A stretch of 64,000 bases of DNA, taken from contig OZ022501.1 of the NCBI GenBank assembly GCA_963989385.1, positions 2,056,001-2,120,000 on the forward strand. The letters run 5' to 3'. This DNA comes from Ctena decussata. Its lineage: Eukaryota > Mollusca > Bivalvia > Lucinida > Lucinidae. The notes under the pieces were generated by a model. That model made no database searches, had not been told where the DNA came from, and saw only the letters and a list, made by a program, of their open reading frames with translations. Position 1 is the stretch's first letter; the number at the start of each line of letters is the position of its first letter. Position numbers and translations under genes: made by a program. Positions 55,568-64,000 of this stretch are shown one piece after another.

Positions 55568-57968
55568 ATGCACGTGACTTCATTACAGATGGCAAATATG
55601 ACAAACGAACCCTCAGCTTATTATACCAGTTCCGACGGCAGATTAGTGTCTGTTGAGGAACTAAATACCACGGAGGAGCTAGTCAAAATATCAGGGGCCA
55701 AGAAAAATAACACTGTGATGAATTCTAGTATTATGTTCGCATTTGGTGTTTTTGGAAATATTTTGGCGCTTATTGTGTTGAAACGATCTGACTCTGGTCA
55801 TAAACGGAAGTTGTTTTACAGACTGGTTGCTGGATTGACGCTCACAGATCTGTTTGGAACAACAGCGACCAGTCCAGTAGTTATATCTGTGTATCTGAAT
55901 GATTTCAAGTGGGTGGGTGGAGATCCTTTGTGCAAATATTTCGCGTTTATGATGGTGTTTGCTTGCTTCGGTACTATGATAACAGTGTGTTTGATGGCAA
56001 TAGAGAGACTTATGTGTATAAGGCATCCATATTTCTACCACGCCAGATTACGCAAGAAACACGCCACCATTTTCTTGTGTTTTGCATGGCTGATGGCAGC
56101 GGCCATTGCAAGTTTGCCTATAATAGGGTTTGGGAAAATAGTGCTACAATATCCTTACACCTGGTGTTTTATAGATTACTACACGGACAATTTTGTGGAT
56201 CGAGGATTTAATTGTTTATTTGCCTGCTTAGCTATAATAATAATATCCATAACAGTAGGATGTAATATTGCAGTATTATTCACATTGATGAAAACTAAAA
56301 TGAGAGGATTTTCACGTCGAAAACGAGGGGATTCTCGACAATTCGCCGGATATAGTAAGAGATATGCCGAATGTCAGATGGCTGTTCTATTAATTGGAAT
56401 TACAGTGGTATTCAGCAGTTGCTACCTCCCTCTCATGGTAAGACTTGCGCCTGTATTTGTGTTTGTTTTGTTTTTCCGCCACAATCTCTCGGAAACACTG
56501 CAAGTTCATCAAATGTATTATATACATTAATAATGCCTCACTCTCCCGCGTTACTTAATTTTGTTCCTGCTCTCATATGCTTAAAGTTCTCCCCCAAAAG
56601 GACAAGAAACGCCCTTTTTAGAGCTGTATGAGATTTTTCTGTCTTGGTCAGCTATTTTAAGCCTAGGCTCTGAACGTTGTCTCATTTCGTCAGTTAGTGC
56701 TTCATACAGTCAAGATTTCAACTAATCCACTCGAAATTGACGGCATTACTGCGAATGCAATGTTTTACTGTAGATTTCAAATTAGCTGCCAATCATGCAA
56801 GATGTCCCTAACAGAACTGAAATGTCAATACAATAATAGTTGGAAGAATATGATAGAAATGGCCTGGATAAAGCGTTTAGCGTTCCATGGATTTTCTGTT
56901 TTACTAAATATAATATGGATGCAAAAGAAGTAATCCATGATGGTGGTGAGACCTCGATAAAGAGATTTCAGGCTCGTTTAGAGATTATATGTCTCCTGCT
57001 TTGCAAGCCTCGCATGAGACTAAATAGTCAGAAACTTGGCCTAGGAATTCCTTGTCTCATCCTCAACCGCATCGTAGATTCCATTATTTTTACTATATAG
57101 ATTAACTTTTCAGTACTATATAAGACACACACATAAATTGACAAATATTCAGATATTTTGACGATTCGATTGGAAACATCTGCATATGGTAATATCTTTG
57201 TATCTAAGCACAGTGCCTGAGCAATTGCAACCGACTTCTGTCTTATCTATAACGAGGCTCTTGTAAACTGATTATGCATTATTTCTTTATTTTCAGGTTA
57301 GAATCCTTATCAACCAGACCAAACTGATGCCAGTTGATCTGAAAACTGACTTGTTAATGATTCGCCTTGCTTCAATGAATCAGATATTGGATCCTTGGGT
57401 TTATATTTTGTTGCGAAGGGAGATTGTATGGAAAGTAGTGAGTACGATTAAAAAATGGTGCTGCTGCAAGACAGACCAAGAAATTCAGTTGAAACTGGAA
57501 TTTGAAATAAGGCGACAGTCAGGTTTAGTAAGTCCTTCCGCGGGACGAAATAGTCAGGAAAACGCAACGTGTTGTGTATTTTGTTTGCATTGTATGTGTG
57601 ATCCGCCACAGAGTGTAAGACAGAGTTCAATTTCTAGCTTCTATAATGATTATGGGAGACAATCCATATTCTGTCAGTCACCAAGAAGCCCAACAAGAAG
57701 ACTTCTTATTGACATCACCAGCAGTATTATAATTCCAGGAAATTCCAGCGCGGAAGACTCTCCCGTTTTAAGGTGTAAATATATTGAAGAGTTACAACAT
57801 CGTGCCTCAACAGAACTTCAACATTTACAGCCTGAATCAATACATCAAAAAGAAGATAATGAAACGTTCAAAAACGGAATATTAAAACCATATAAGTCAG
57901 AATCAAATCTGGATAGAACTTTATTGGAAGAGCACGAAGATAATATTTCAAATGGCAAACTTGTTTAA
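55568..57968 (+). CDS. Prostanoid (EP4-like) G-protein-coupled receptor, two coding exons
   Basis: Coding exons 55568-56437 (290 codons) and 57297-57968 (223 codons plus taa) join in phase 0 across a gt...ag intron (ctcatg|gtaaga ... attttcag|gtt). The 513-residue class A receptor should sit in the plasma membrane and sense a prostaglandin-like lipid. Seen: N-glycosylation sites N10, N33, N47, N52; TM1 with G63-N64; TM2 LTLTDLFGTTATSPVVI; C122 and C200 for the loop disulfide; E146-R147 at the end of TM3; the extracellular loop 2 motif QYPYTWCFIDYY; TM7 with R313 and LDPWVY in place of NPxxY. TWCF and the TM7 Arg (prostanoid carboxylate contact) define the prostanoid family, and TM2 and TM7 look most like EP4. 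An intron at the end of TM6 is the known family position. C345-C347 may be palmitoylated; the tail is Ser/Thr-rich. M8 or M11 are alternative starts, and ttacag before M8 could be an acceptor. Confidence 0.9.
56438..57296 (+). other. Intron of the prostanoid receptor gene
   Basis: 859 bp, begins gtaaga and ends tttattttcag with a T-rich run before the acceptor. Read-through from exon 1 would add unrelated residues and stop at 56530. No repeat of the window's families is inside. Confidence 0.88.
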
Positions 57969-58111
57969 CTCAGTAATATGTCTCATTTGTCCCATCTTGA
58001 AGTAAAAAGAAATATGCTTTTCATGTGGTCACTTTCTTGTTTCCCAAACAAGGCAGATAACTAAAATTATTTCATCCTTGCCATATAACGCAGACTTAAG
58101 CACAAAATATT

Positions 58112-58349
58112 TGAGCCGCGACATGACAAAACCAACAAAGTGGTTGTGCGCCCAGCGCAGACTCAGATCAGCCTGGGCATCCGCCCAGTCTGATCAGAGT
58201 CTTCGCTGTCCGCATGGAGGTAGCTTAGACTCTTAGCTACCCTTTGAGCACTTAGAAAAAGAGTCTGGTAAAACCTGGCGGCTGCCCAGGCTGGTCTGAG
58301 TGTTCGCTGGGCATACAACCACATTGTTGTTTTGTCGTGTCGCGGCTCA
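58112..58349. mobile_element. Palindromic MITE family A, full copy
   Basis: tgagccgcgacatgac ... gtcgtgtcgcggctca, 238 bp. It starts 143 bp after the receptor stop codon, so it may lie in its 3' untranslated region. Confidence 0.92.
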
Positions 58350-58372
58350 TTTTGCAATATGCAAGGTCTATG

Positions 58373-58494
58373 CTTGTGAGGGTGGTATAAAAGAGAAGTG
58401 TCAAGTTTTCCTGCCTGTACGAAAAATCTCTTGGATTATCTGCTCGTACAGGCGGGAAAACCTTGGTACATCTCCTTTATACCACCCTCACAAG
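58373..58494. repeat. Palindrome, arms ~50 bp
   Basis: cttgtgagggtggtataaaa ... ttataccaccctcacaag, with inner gtacga/tcgtac around a 20 bp loop. Confidence 0.88.
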
Positions 58495-58504
58495 TAGATA
58501 TTAA

Positions 58505-58841
58505 GGTTCACATGATTGGGTAAATCAGCACTTAAACCATGGTTTATTGTTATTGTGTTATTGTTTGTCAACGGTAAACAGCTATGGTCATTCCTGGGCA
58601 GGCTTAGACCTCCTAAGCGGTTCACCAGTACTAAGTGCACACTTACTTTCACCAGTAACTGACAACTGCCCTTCAAGGCTTGAATCAGCGGAAGGAGAAA
58701 TGAAAGTAAATGACCGGACCCGGACCGGGTATCGTACCCAGGACCTCTGGCTTATAAGTAGAGCACCTGACTTATAACACAACAATAAAACAACAACAAC
58801 AAACCATGGTTTAAGTGCTATTTACCCAATCATGTGAACAA
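58505..58841. mobile_element. Inverted-repeat element carrying a SINE
   Basis: gttcacatgattgggtaaat ... agcacttaaaccatggttt at 58505-58546 is mirrored at about 58799-58841. The SINE (58565-58775) fills the space between the arms, so it may have inserted into a shorter palindrome. Confidence 0.75.
58565..58775 (-). mobile_element. tRNA-derived SINE (family 2), copy 2
   Basis: The minus strand starts ataagtcaggtgctctactt (tRNA-like) with B-box-like gggtacgataccc, then the body seen at 7399-7660 (tccttccgctgattcaag, gttgtcagtta, gtgcacttagtactgg, taggaggtctaagcc). Confidence 0.7.
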
Positions 58842-59196
58842 TAATATCAACAAATATATAGCTGGAATGTACAGTTTTACTAATAAGTTCTGTTCGCGTC
58901 CAATGTTTCTGAAAGTCGTCACATGTTTCTGAAGGCCTACGCGTTTATTTAAAAAAAATAGCAACCGTTATTTCATTTTAGTCGCATTATAAGCAAAACA
59001 AGTTGTCATGGCCATAAGTTATGTTTACTAACAGATGGGTTTATCTGTCAGACGCAATACTTATATAACTGACAACGCCATCTATTGACCAGGACAAAAA
59101 AAAAAACAGAACTTTTACAGAGCTGCAGATAAGAAGGGGTAACAGGGATAATTCAGAGATAATTTTTCTTATCTCTCAATGAAAACATACGTTATG
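58842..59196. other. Unassigned sequence
   Basis: Nothing recognised. Confidence 0.35.
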
Positions 59197-59197
59197 A

Positions 59198-59240
59198 CCC
59201 CTCATTAGAACCGTCTCGGCGAGACGGTTCTAATGAGGGG
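59198..59240. repeat. Perfect 21 bp palindrome
   Basis: cccctcattagaaccgtctc (59198-59217 plus g) pairs with gagacggttctaatgagggg across one unpaired base at 59219. Confidence 0.9.
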
Positions 59241-59445
59241 ACACAACATGTGTTTGTATGCAGAAATATAGATATTTATCTTTCAATTATCCCTTTTACC
59301 CCTTCGAATCTGGAGCACTGTTTTAAATTATCTGTCAGGGTCCAGCCTATCGCAGAAGCCCATCGGCGTAGCTGCAGATCCATACTGATCCGCCGCATCG
59401 TACAAATAAAATGTCTGTTTTACTCGTTATTTCAGTCAGAACACT

Positions 59446-59570
59446 TTAACCCTTAAAGCGCCAAAAATTAAAATTGTTGAATTGACAAACAGTGTAGATC
59501 CAGATGTGGTGGCTCATAATGAGCCACCTCGTCTGTATCTACACTGTTTGCCCTCTAGTGTTCGAATTCT
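59446..59570. mobile_element. Family C element, partial
   Basis: ttaacccttaaagcgcc at the left end. The core hairpin aacagtgtagatccagatg / cgtctgtatctacactgtt is centred on ggctcataatgagcc (about 59509-59523). The right end is degraded. Confidence 0.75.
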
Positions 59571-59990
59571 CAATATGATATCGCTTGGATGAAACATTTT
59601 TTGAAACTACAAGTCTCTCCATAAAAAATATGGCCCTTATTTCTGGTTCCCCGTTGAGCAATGAAATTACGCAACAGCGAGGCAATGAATGGAATCCTTG
59701 CCGTACATTGTATTTAAACCATCTATTAAATATCTGTACCTTGTATTTTTATCTTCTGTATCTTGTATTTTTATCATGTTAATGAAGTTTGTGAAATCGA
59801 AAGTAGGTCATTTTAGTTGGCAACTAAAATAACCTAGATATTCTTTAAATCGTTTTTATAAGAATCCCACGGATGTTTTAATATTTTAAAGCCGTCTAAT
59901 CACGATCATATACAGTGACGAAACTGTAGTAAGAAGCATGCAGCGATACTTTACAATAAAATAGTTCCTGCTTATAGAGCAATTGGGCCT
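59571..59990. other. Unassigned sequence
   Basis: Nothing recognised. Confidence 0.35.
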
Positions 59991-60237
59991 TTAACTCTTT
60001 CGGCGCCAAATTTTTCAGACGACAAATTTTCGTCTGCTCAAATCATCAGACGACAGATTTGTAATTGGAAATTTTAACAATCTAAAGACATTTTTCATAA
60101 AATCAGGCTTTTTAAGTTCATATTTGAATGGCAAACAGTGTAGATCCTGATCAGACGGCTCTTTTAAGAGCCCGCTGATCTGGATATACGCTGTTTGCAA
60201 AGTCGCATTTTTGCGACTTTGGCGCCGAAAGAGTTAA
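59991..60237. mobile_element. Family C element, complete with 20 bp perfect TIRs
   Basis: ttaactctttcggcgccaaa at 59991-60010 is exactly inverted at 60218-60237. Inside are the core hairpin (aacagtgtagatcctgatc ... gatctggatatacgctgtt) and a smaller gacgacaaattttcgtc hairpin. 247 bp, non-coding. Confidence 0.88.
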
Positions 60238-60477
60238 GGCTCAGTGTTTGCGCAGTGGTTATGCAATATACGAGAGCCGATTCACTAGAGCTATACAATC
60301 ATGTAGAACAAAAAGTGAGCAACAACATCCCATAGCAAAGTTTGCATTATGGTCTGAAAATGTCATGAAATATCTTGAACAGTTATCAAGATATCGACAG
60401 AGACGGAAGGAATGGTAACATGGTAACGGAGAACGTCGCATACGATGTTCGAGTTGGCGTTTCGGTATAACGTCATT

Positions 60478-60493
60478 GTGTGTGTGTGTGCGT

Positions 60494-60525
<32 letters not shown>
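60478..60525 (+). repeat. (TG)n microsatellite with CG interruptions
   Basis: About 48 bp of tg with three cgtg interruptions. Confidence 0.95.
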
Positions 60526-60724
60526 TCTTTTTAACATATTCGATTGTTTTCTCTTTGTAAGAAAAAAATTAACTAAAGTAACCTTTCTTGTGATTGTCCA
60601 AAAATCAACATCGTTATACTATATGTATATGAAGGGTCATGAATGCCTATATACTAACCTATTTGCCATCACACTTGACTCTTTCTATATTTGCCCGCTA
60701 TTCTTCCAAAGCCAAACCAATAAA

Positions 60725-60921
60725 CAGTTGAGACTCTTTATCTCAAACACTGTTATCTCAAAATACCCTCTTATATCAAAGAATATAGAATCTGTATATT
60801 TCAACTTTGAATACATGTATCTTAAACTACTGGCATCTCAAAGTAAATTTTCAGGGATCAGAAAAAAATTACTTTGAGATACCAGTAGTTTGAGATAAAC
60901 TTTGAGATATCAAGAGTTGAC
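60725..60921. mobile_element. pogo/Tigger-like MITE, copy 2
   Basis: cagttgagactctttatctc ... gatatcaagagttgact, with TA-type flanks. The interior resembles 6870-7092 (aaataccctctta, tcaaagaatatag, catctcaaagtaaatttt, gagataccagtag). Confidence 0.55.
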
Positions 60922-61039
60922 TAGCTGAAGAAATCAAGAAAAAGCCACTATCACAAAGTACAGCCTACCAAAGACAATAGTACGAAACTCACTTCGCATT
61001 TGGCCCTTTTTAGACTTGAAATCCGATTTGGGGACATAT

Positions 61040-61106
61040 GCAAACAGTGCAGACCCAGTTCAGACGCCGCGGACCGCAGCGTCTGAACAGGGTCTACACT
61101 GTTTGC
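61040..61106. mobile_element. Family C-type hairpin (GC-rich variant)
   Basis: gcaaacagtgcagacccag ... ctgaacagggtctacactgtttgc, centred on gccgcggaccgc. A variant core; flanking TIRs not recognised. Confidence 0.7.
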
Positions 61107-61241
61107 TTACAGGAATTTCTATGCCAATACAATAAAAGTGAAAACATTCACCACAAATTCCTTAGCATCTTAACTCAGACACCTAGAGTTTGCAATCTTT
61201 AACACAACTTAGTATCGCTAACATTTTGCGTGGTGACAGAG

Positions 61242-61435
61242 GTTAATCGAAGTGTAAACTACATTGGGTCGCGTGCAAAGTGGATGAACCCAAAAGGTTT
61301 GGGGGTTCATGTAGGGGTTCATGTAAAGTTAACACTTCGATAAGCTACATCGCCTGCAAAGTGACTGAACCCGAAGGGGCTCATATAAAACTTTGCTTGT
61401 GACTCAATATATAGTTTACACTTCGATAAACATCA
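61242..61435. repeat. Fold-back repeat, related to 25935-26065
   Basis: cgaagtgtaaactacattgg, ggttcatgta and acacttcgataa words occur in both orientations, three arm copies in all. Confidence 0.75.
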
Positions 61436-61667
61436 GAATAAAATTTCCTTTTAAAAGGAAGGCTTGCCCAGCTAAAACAGTGCAATTTTCATGAGTTTTA
61501 TTGAAGTGGGCCCAATTGTTAGTGCACTTTCTGTTGCTAACTTTTATTTAGCAAAATATTTTATTTCTTAACTCCTCGAATGGTGGCATTATCCACAGGT
61601 GCGAAGTAAAAACATGTGTAATATTTATTTGAAAAAAAAAAAAAAAAAATTGAGGATATATTTAAAC

Positions 61668-61692
61668 GCACACACACACACACACACACACA
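61668..61692 (+). repeat. (CA)n microsatellite with caacgtttcgg flank
   Basis: 12 CA units followed by gtattccaacgtttcggtc, a combination often seen next to animal CA repeats. Confidence 0.85.
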
Positions 61693-62789
61693 GTATTCCA
61701 ACGTTTCGGTCGTTAGGCATGTCTCGAGGAAAATTACTATATACGCCCATTTCAAGTCTTTTCTTTACCGTTGCTGAGTCACATTTAGTTTGAATCAAAA
61801 TTTTAGGAAAGACTGTTTCAAAACCAAATCTATGGAATCTCGGAACATCTGAACTTGGCATCAAAAGAAGACAATAAATTTGTATTTATTGAAGTTTATT
61901 TTTGGTTTTAGTGGCATCAGCTCAATCACAGTGACTAGAACAAAATTGTGACACTCTGAGAAGAAAAAGCATGCTGCGATTGTTTGAGATAGTAACTTGC
62001 TTTACACCATTTGGGAACAACACAGCACGGAATCCATTGCGTTCATACTTCCATGAACTTATATTTATACTATGTTTTCACATCAATTTTGTTACTTAAT
62101 CGTGAAGTTCTGGCTAAATTAACAACAAGGATGGAATAGTTATTAACCAACGTGTTTGGTAATGACGTACAACAGCCGCCACTATGACATGACATATCAA
62201 ACGTTACGTCGGCCAATCATCTATTTGAATTATTCGTGACGTCGCTTACGCGTAAGATTGCATGAATGAGTGTTGTTCATGGATGTATGAACATCGTCAG
62301 CCTAGTATAGGTCCATCTAAGGAAATCGTCGACGAGTGTCAATATTTCTCTGTACATTTGTACGGGTGAAATAAAAAGGCGACATTAAGGAGTGTTACAA
62401 AAACCAGAAAAATGTCCATATAACCCACCCGCACCTATACGATTCTGAATTGTCCCCTTTTTCTGTACCTGTATCATTGTAAGAGGTTTCCAGTTTAGGC
62501 TATTCGTGAACATGTTTATGGCCAATAGGAAATTTATCAGATGCCGAAAATGTGTACATTATATCGCTTCCTGCCATGGAAAGGCCTGTTGCAATGCGTA
62601 TGCGCTAATTACTCACCGACATTACCGGCTCTTACATACATAACAAAGCCAGTTGTACATATAAACCACACGCACACACAGATAGATTGGATATATTTTT
62701 TCCAGTAAATGATGAGTGATAAGGGAATAAATCGTCAAAAGCGCCTGTTTCTAAATTTAAACAATAAATTTGAACTTCGATCTTTTAGG
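61693..62789. other. Unassigned sequence
   Basis: Nothing recognised. Confidence 0.4.
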
Positions 62790-62794
62790 TTTTA

Positions 62795-62990
62795 CAGATA
62801 CTCAGATCAGCTCACTCCGGCAAAAGCAAGTCTGATCAATCTATCCTTAGCATGAAAGATGTCTGCATTATGAAGAATATATATACCGAAAAAGACTGAT
62901 CAGACCCCACGAATGCACCGGCTCTAGACAGTGTGCCGGCTGCTCTGAGTATGCGATGTCCTAAGGCCTATTTTTTCGCGACGCCGCTGC
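62795..62990. mobile_element. Possible very diverged family A copy
   Basis: gatactcagatcagctcac, aagtctgatcaat and aagactgatcagacccc keep the order of family A half-hairpins; the rest has decayed. Confidence 0.4.
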
Positions 62991-63340
62991 ATGATTTTTG
63001 GAAAAGCTAATCTTGCTAATCTAGTATTCTAAGCTATATATAAACACTGTTTCTTACACAGGTTTTGGTATATTTCTTAGGATGCAAAGCCAAGTATTTT
63101 GCATTAAATTTAGAGTTTCATTTTCATGAAATCAGTTTATAAAAAAAAGAAAGAAAGAAATGTGGCAAGTTCAAGGCACTTATGAAAGGAAAACGTGCTT
63201 TTTACGGAAATATCAAAACAAAGTACATGTAATATAAAAAAAGAATAGAGTTCCATCTGTTATTTTTAGCAGATAAGATAAATCTGATATGGATAAAAAT
63301 AGACGAAATCAGACGAGGTCTTTGTTTGTTATGTCTGTGA
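62991..63340. other. Unassigned sequence
   Basis: AT-rich, nothing recognised. Confidence 0.35.
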
Positions 63341-63394
63341 AGAAAATCATGAAGAAATGCTGTCTCAAATCGGAACGAACTTTACGATCTATAT

Positions 63395-63965
63395 GGCTAG
63401 AGGCTCTAGAGGTTTAGAACTCTCCTGGTATTTTCCGACTAAGCGTGACGTATCGTTTCTTCCGAAAATAATCGGTATCACTAAACCACATAAATACTGG
63501 CTTGCGGCCTTCGCCGCAATCCAAAAATTAAGTTCATTGCTTATACTGACATTCGTTTCGATCAAAACATTGATGAAAAACCTTATTTAAGCGCTTAAAT
63601 TGAAGCAGGAAAACATTAAAATGCAAATTTTCTGCTAACAGCGGTACAGCCTATATTACGTCATGACGTCGCCGACGTCCAATCAGATTGTGGAGAGCCA
63701 TGTTTTATTTAACGTTTTTGTGACATCGAGTTACATAATATAATTATTGAAATATAAACTACATTACCTTCCAATGGTTTACTAGATGGCTATCCAGTAA
63801 ATACACCAAGAATGTAAATATTTAAGGAATGAATTTCAATTTTTGGCTTGCGGTCTCGGCCGCTAGTATTCATGTCGTTTAGTGATATCGAGTTATTTTC
63901 GGAAGAAACGACACGTCACGCTCATTCAGAAAATACCAGGAGAGTTGGCATATACCAAAATATGG
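63395..63965. repeat. Fold-back element including a copy of the 25.7 kb repeat
   Basis: aactctcctggtattttc ... gcgtgacgtatcgtttcttcc at 63418-63464 is mirrored by ggaagaaacgacacgtcacgc ... aaataccaggagagttg at about 63900-63948. Inner ggcttgcggccttcgccgc (63500) and ggcttgcggtctcggccgc (63845) resemble each other. 63650-63830 mirrors 25656-25835. May continue beyond the window edge. Confidence 0.7.
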
Positions 63966-64000
63966 GTTGGAGTTAATCTATTGAGTGGAGTGTTTTTTGG

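Noticed and set aside
55691..56041. 116-codon minus-strand frame across the receptor exon
   Set aside because: Antisense shadow of receptor exon 1.
56371..57100. Extra receptor exons within the intron (frames at 56371-56631, 56697-56933 and 56840-57100)
   Set aside because: The exon join 56437/57297 is in phase and gives a continuous TM6-TM7 with all family motifs. The intervening frames have no receptor-like content.

Overview
The window is animal nuclear DNA, AT-rich, intron-containing and very repeat-dense. The dominant repeats (a ~238 bp palindrome opening with GAGCCGCGACACG, a tRNA-headed Meta-SINE-like element, and minisatellites carrying CCATAACT and ATTATGCCCC) match, from general memory, repeats of heterodont bivalves such as venerid clams. 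The species cannot be fixed from the sequence alone. I found one convincing host gene, two large retrotransposons, and a dense layer of small DNA transposons, SINEs and tandem arrays.

Layout. 1-0.98 kb: unassigned sequence with one long hairpin. 1.0-4.6 kb: a minus-strand non-LTR retrotransposon of the CR1/L2-like group. It has a 2A-like ribosome-skipping motif ahead of its endonuclease, and is broken by one frameshift and one in-frame stop. 6.8-8.6 kb: a pogo/Tigger-like MITE, a tRNA-derived SINE, a palindromic MITE and two LINE 3' fragments. 9.455-11.909 kb: a 2.45 kb non-autonomous DNA transposon with long TIRs and a perfect 5 bp target duplication, holding a nested SINE. 12.1-13.55 kb: a ~155 bp-period minisatellite. 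14.4 kb: a GTTA tetranucleotide array. 16.4-16.8 kb: a Meta-SINE-like element split by a palindromic MITE. 20.2 kb: a SINE with a 15 bp target duplication. 22-28 kb: nested fold-back elements and dispersed repeats. 28-35 kb: palindromic MITEs and a 180 bp-period array.

35.617-41.993 kb: an apparently intact minus-strand Ty3/gypsy LTR retrotransposon. Its two 611 bp LTRs read as identical and it has a 4 bp target duplication. One open frame runs Gag - protease - integrase - reverse transcriptase - RNase H. Integrase before RT is the Gmr1-like order. Each LTR carries two perfect three-pentamer heat-shock elements and a partial third, all upstream of the TATA box.

42-54 kb: a minisatellite split by a mariner-type MITE, further palindromic MITEs, a second TA-flanked MITE and a pyrimidine-rich tract. 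55.568-57.968 kb: a two-exon prostanoid (EP4-like) G-protein-coupled receptor on the plus strand, with a phase-0 intron at the end of TM6. 58-64 kb: more palindromic elements, a SINE within an inverted repeat, microsatellites and fold-backs.

The genes form no pathway. The receptor is the only likely host coding gene, and the rest is mobile DNA whose nesting gives relative ages. The most noteworthy points are the heat-shock-element promoter on a young Gmr1-like retrotransposon, the 2A motif in the LINE, and the cloverleaf-shaped MITE family.
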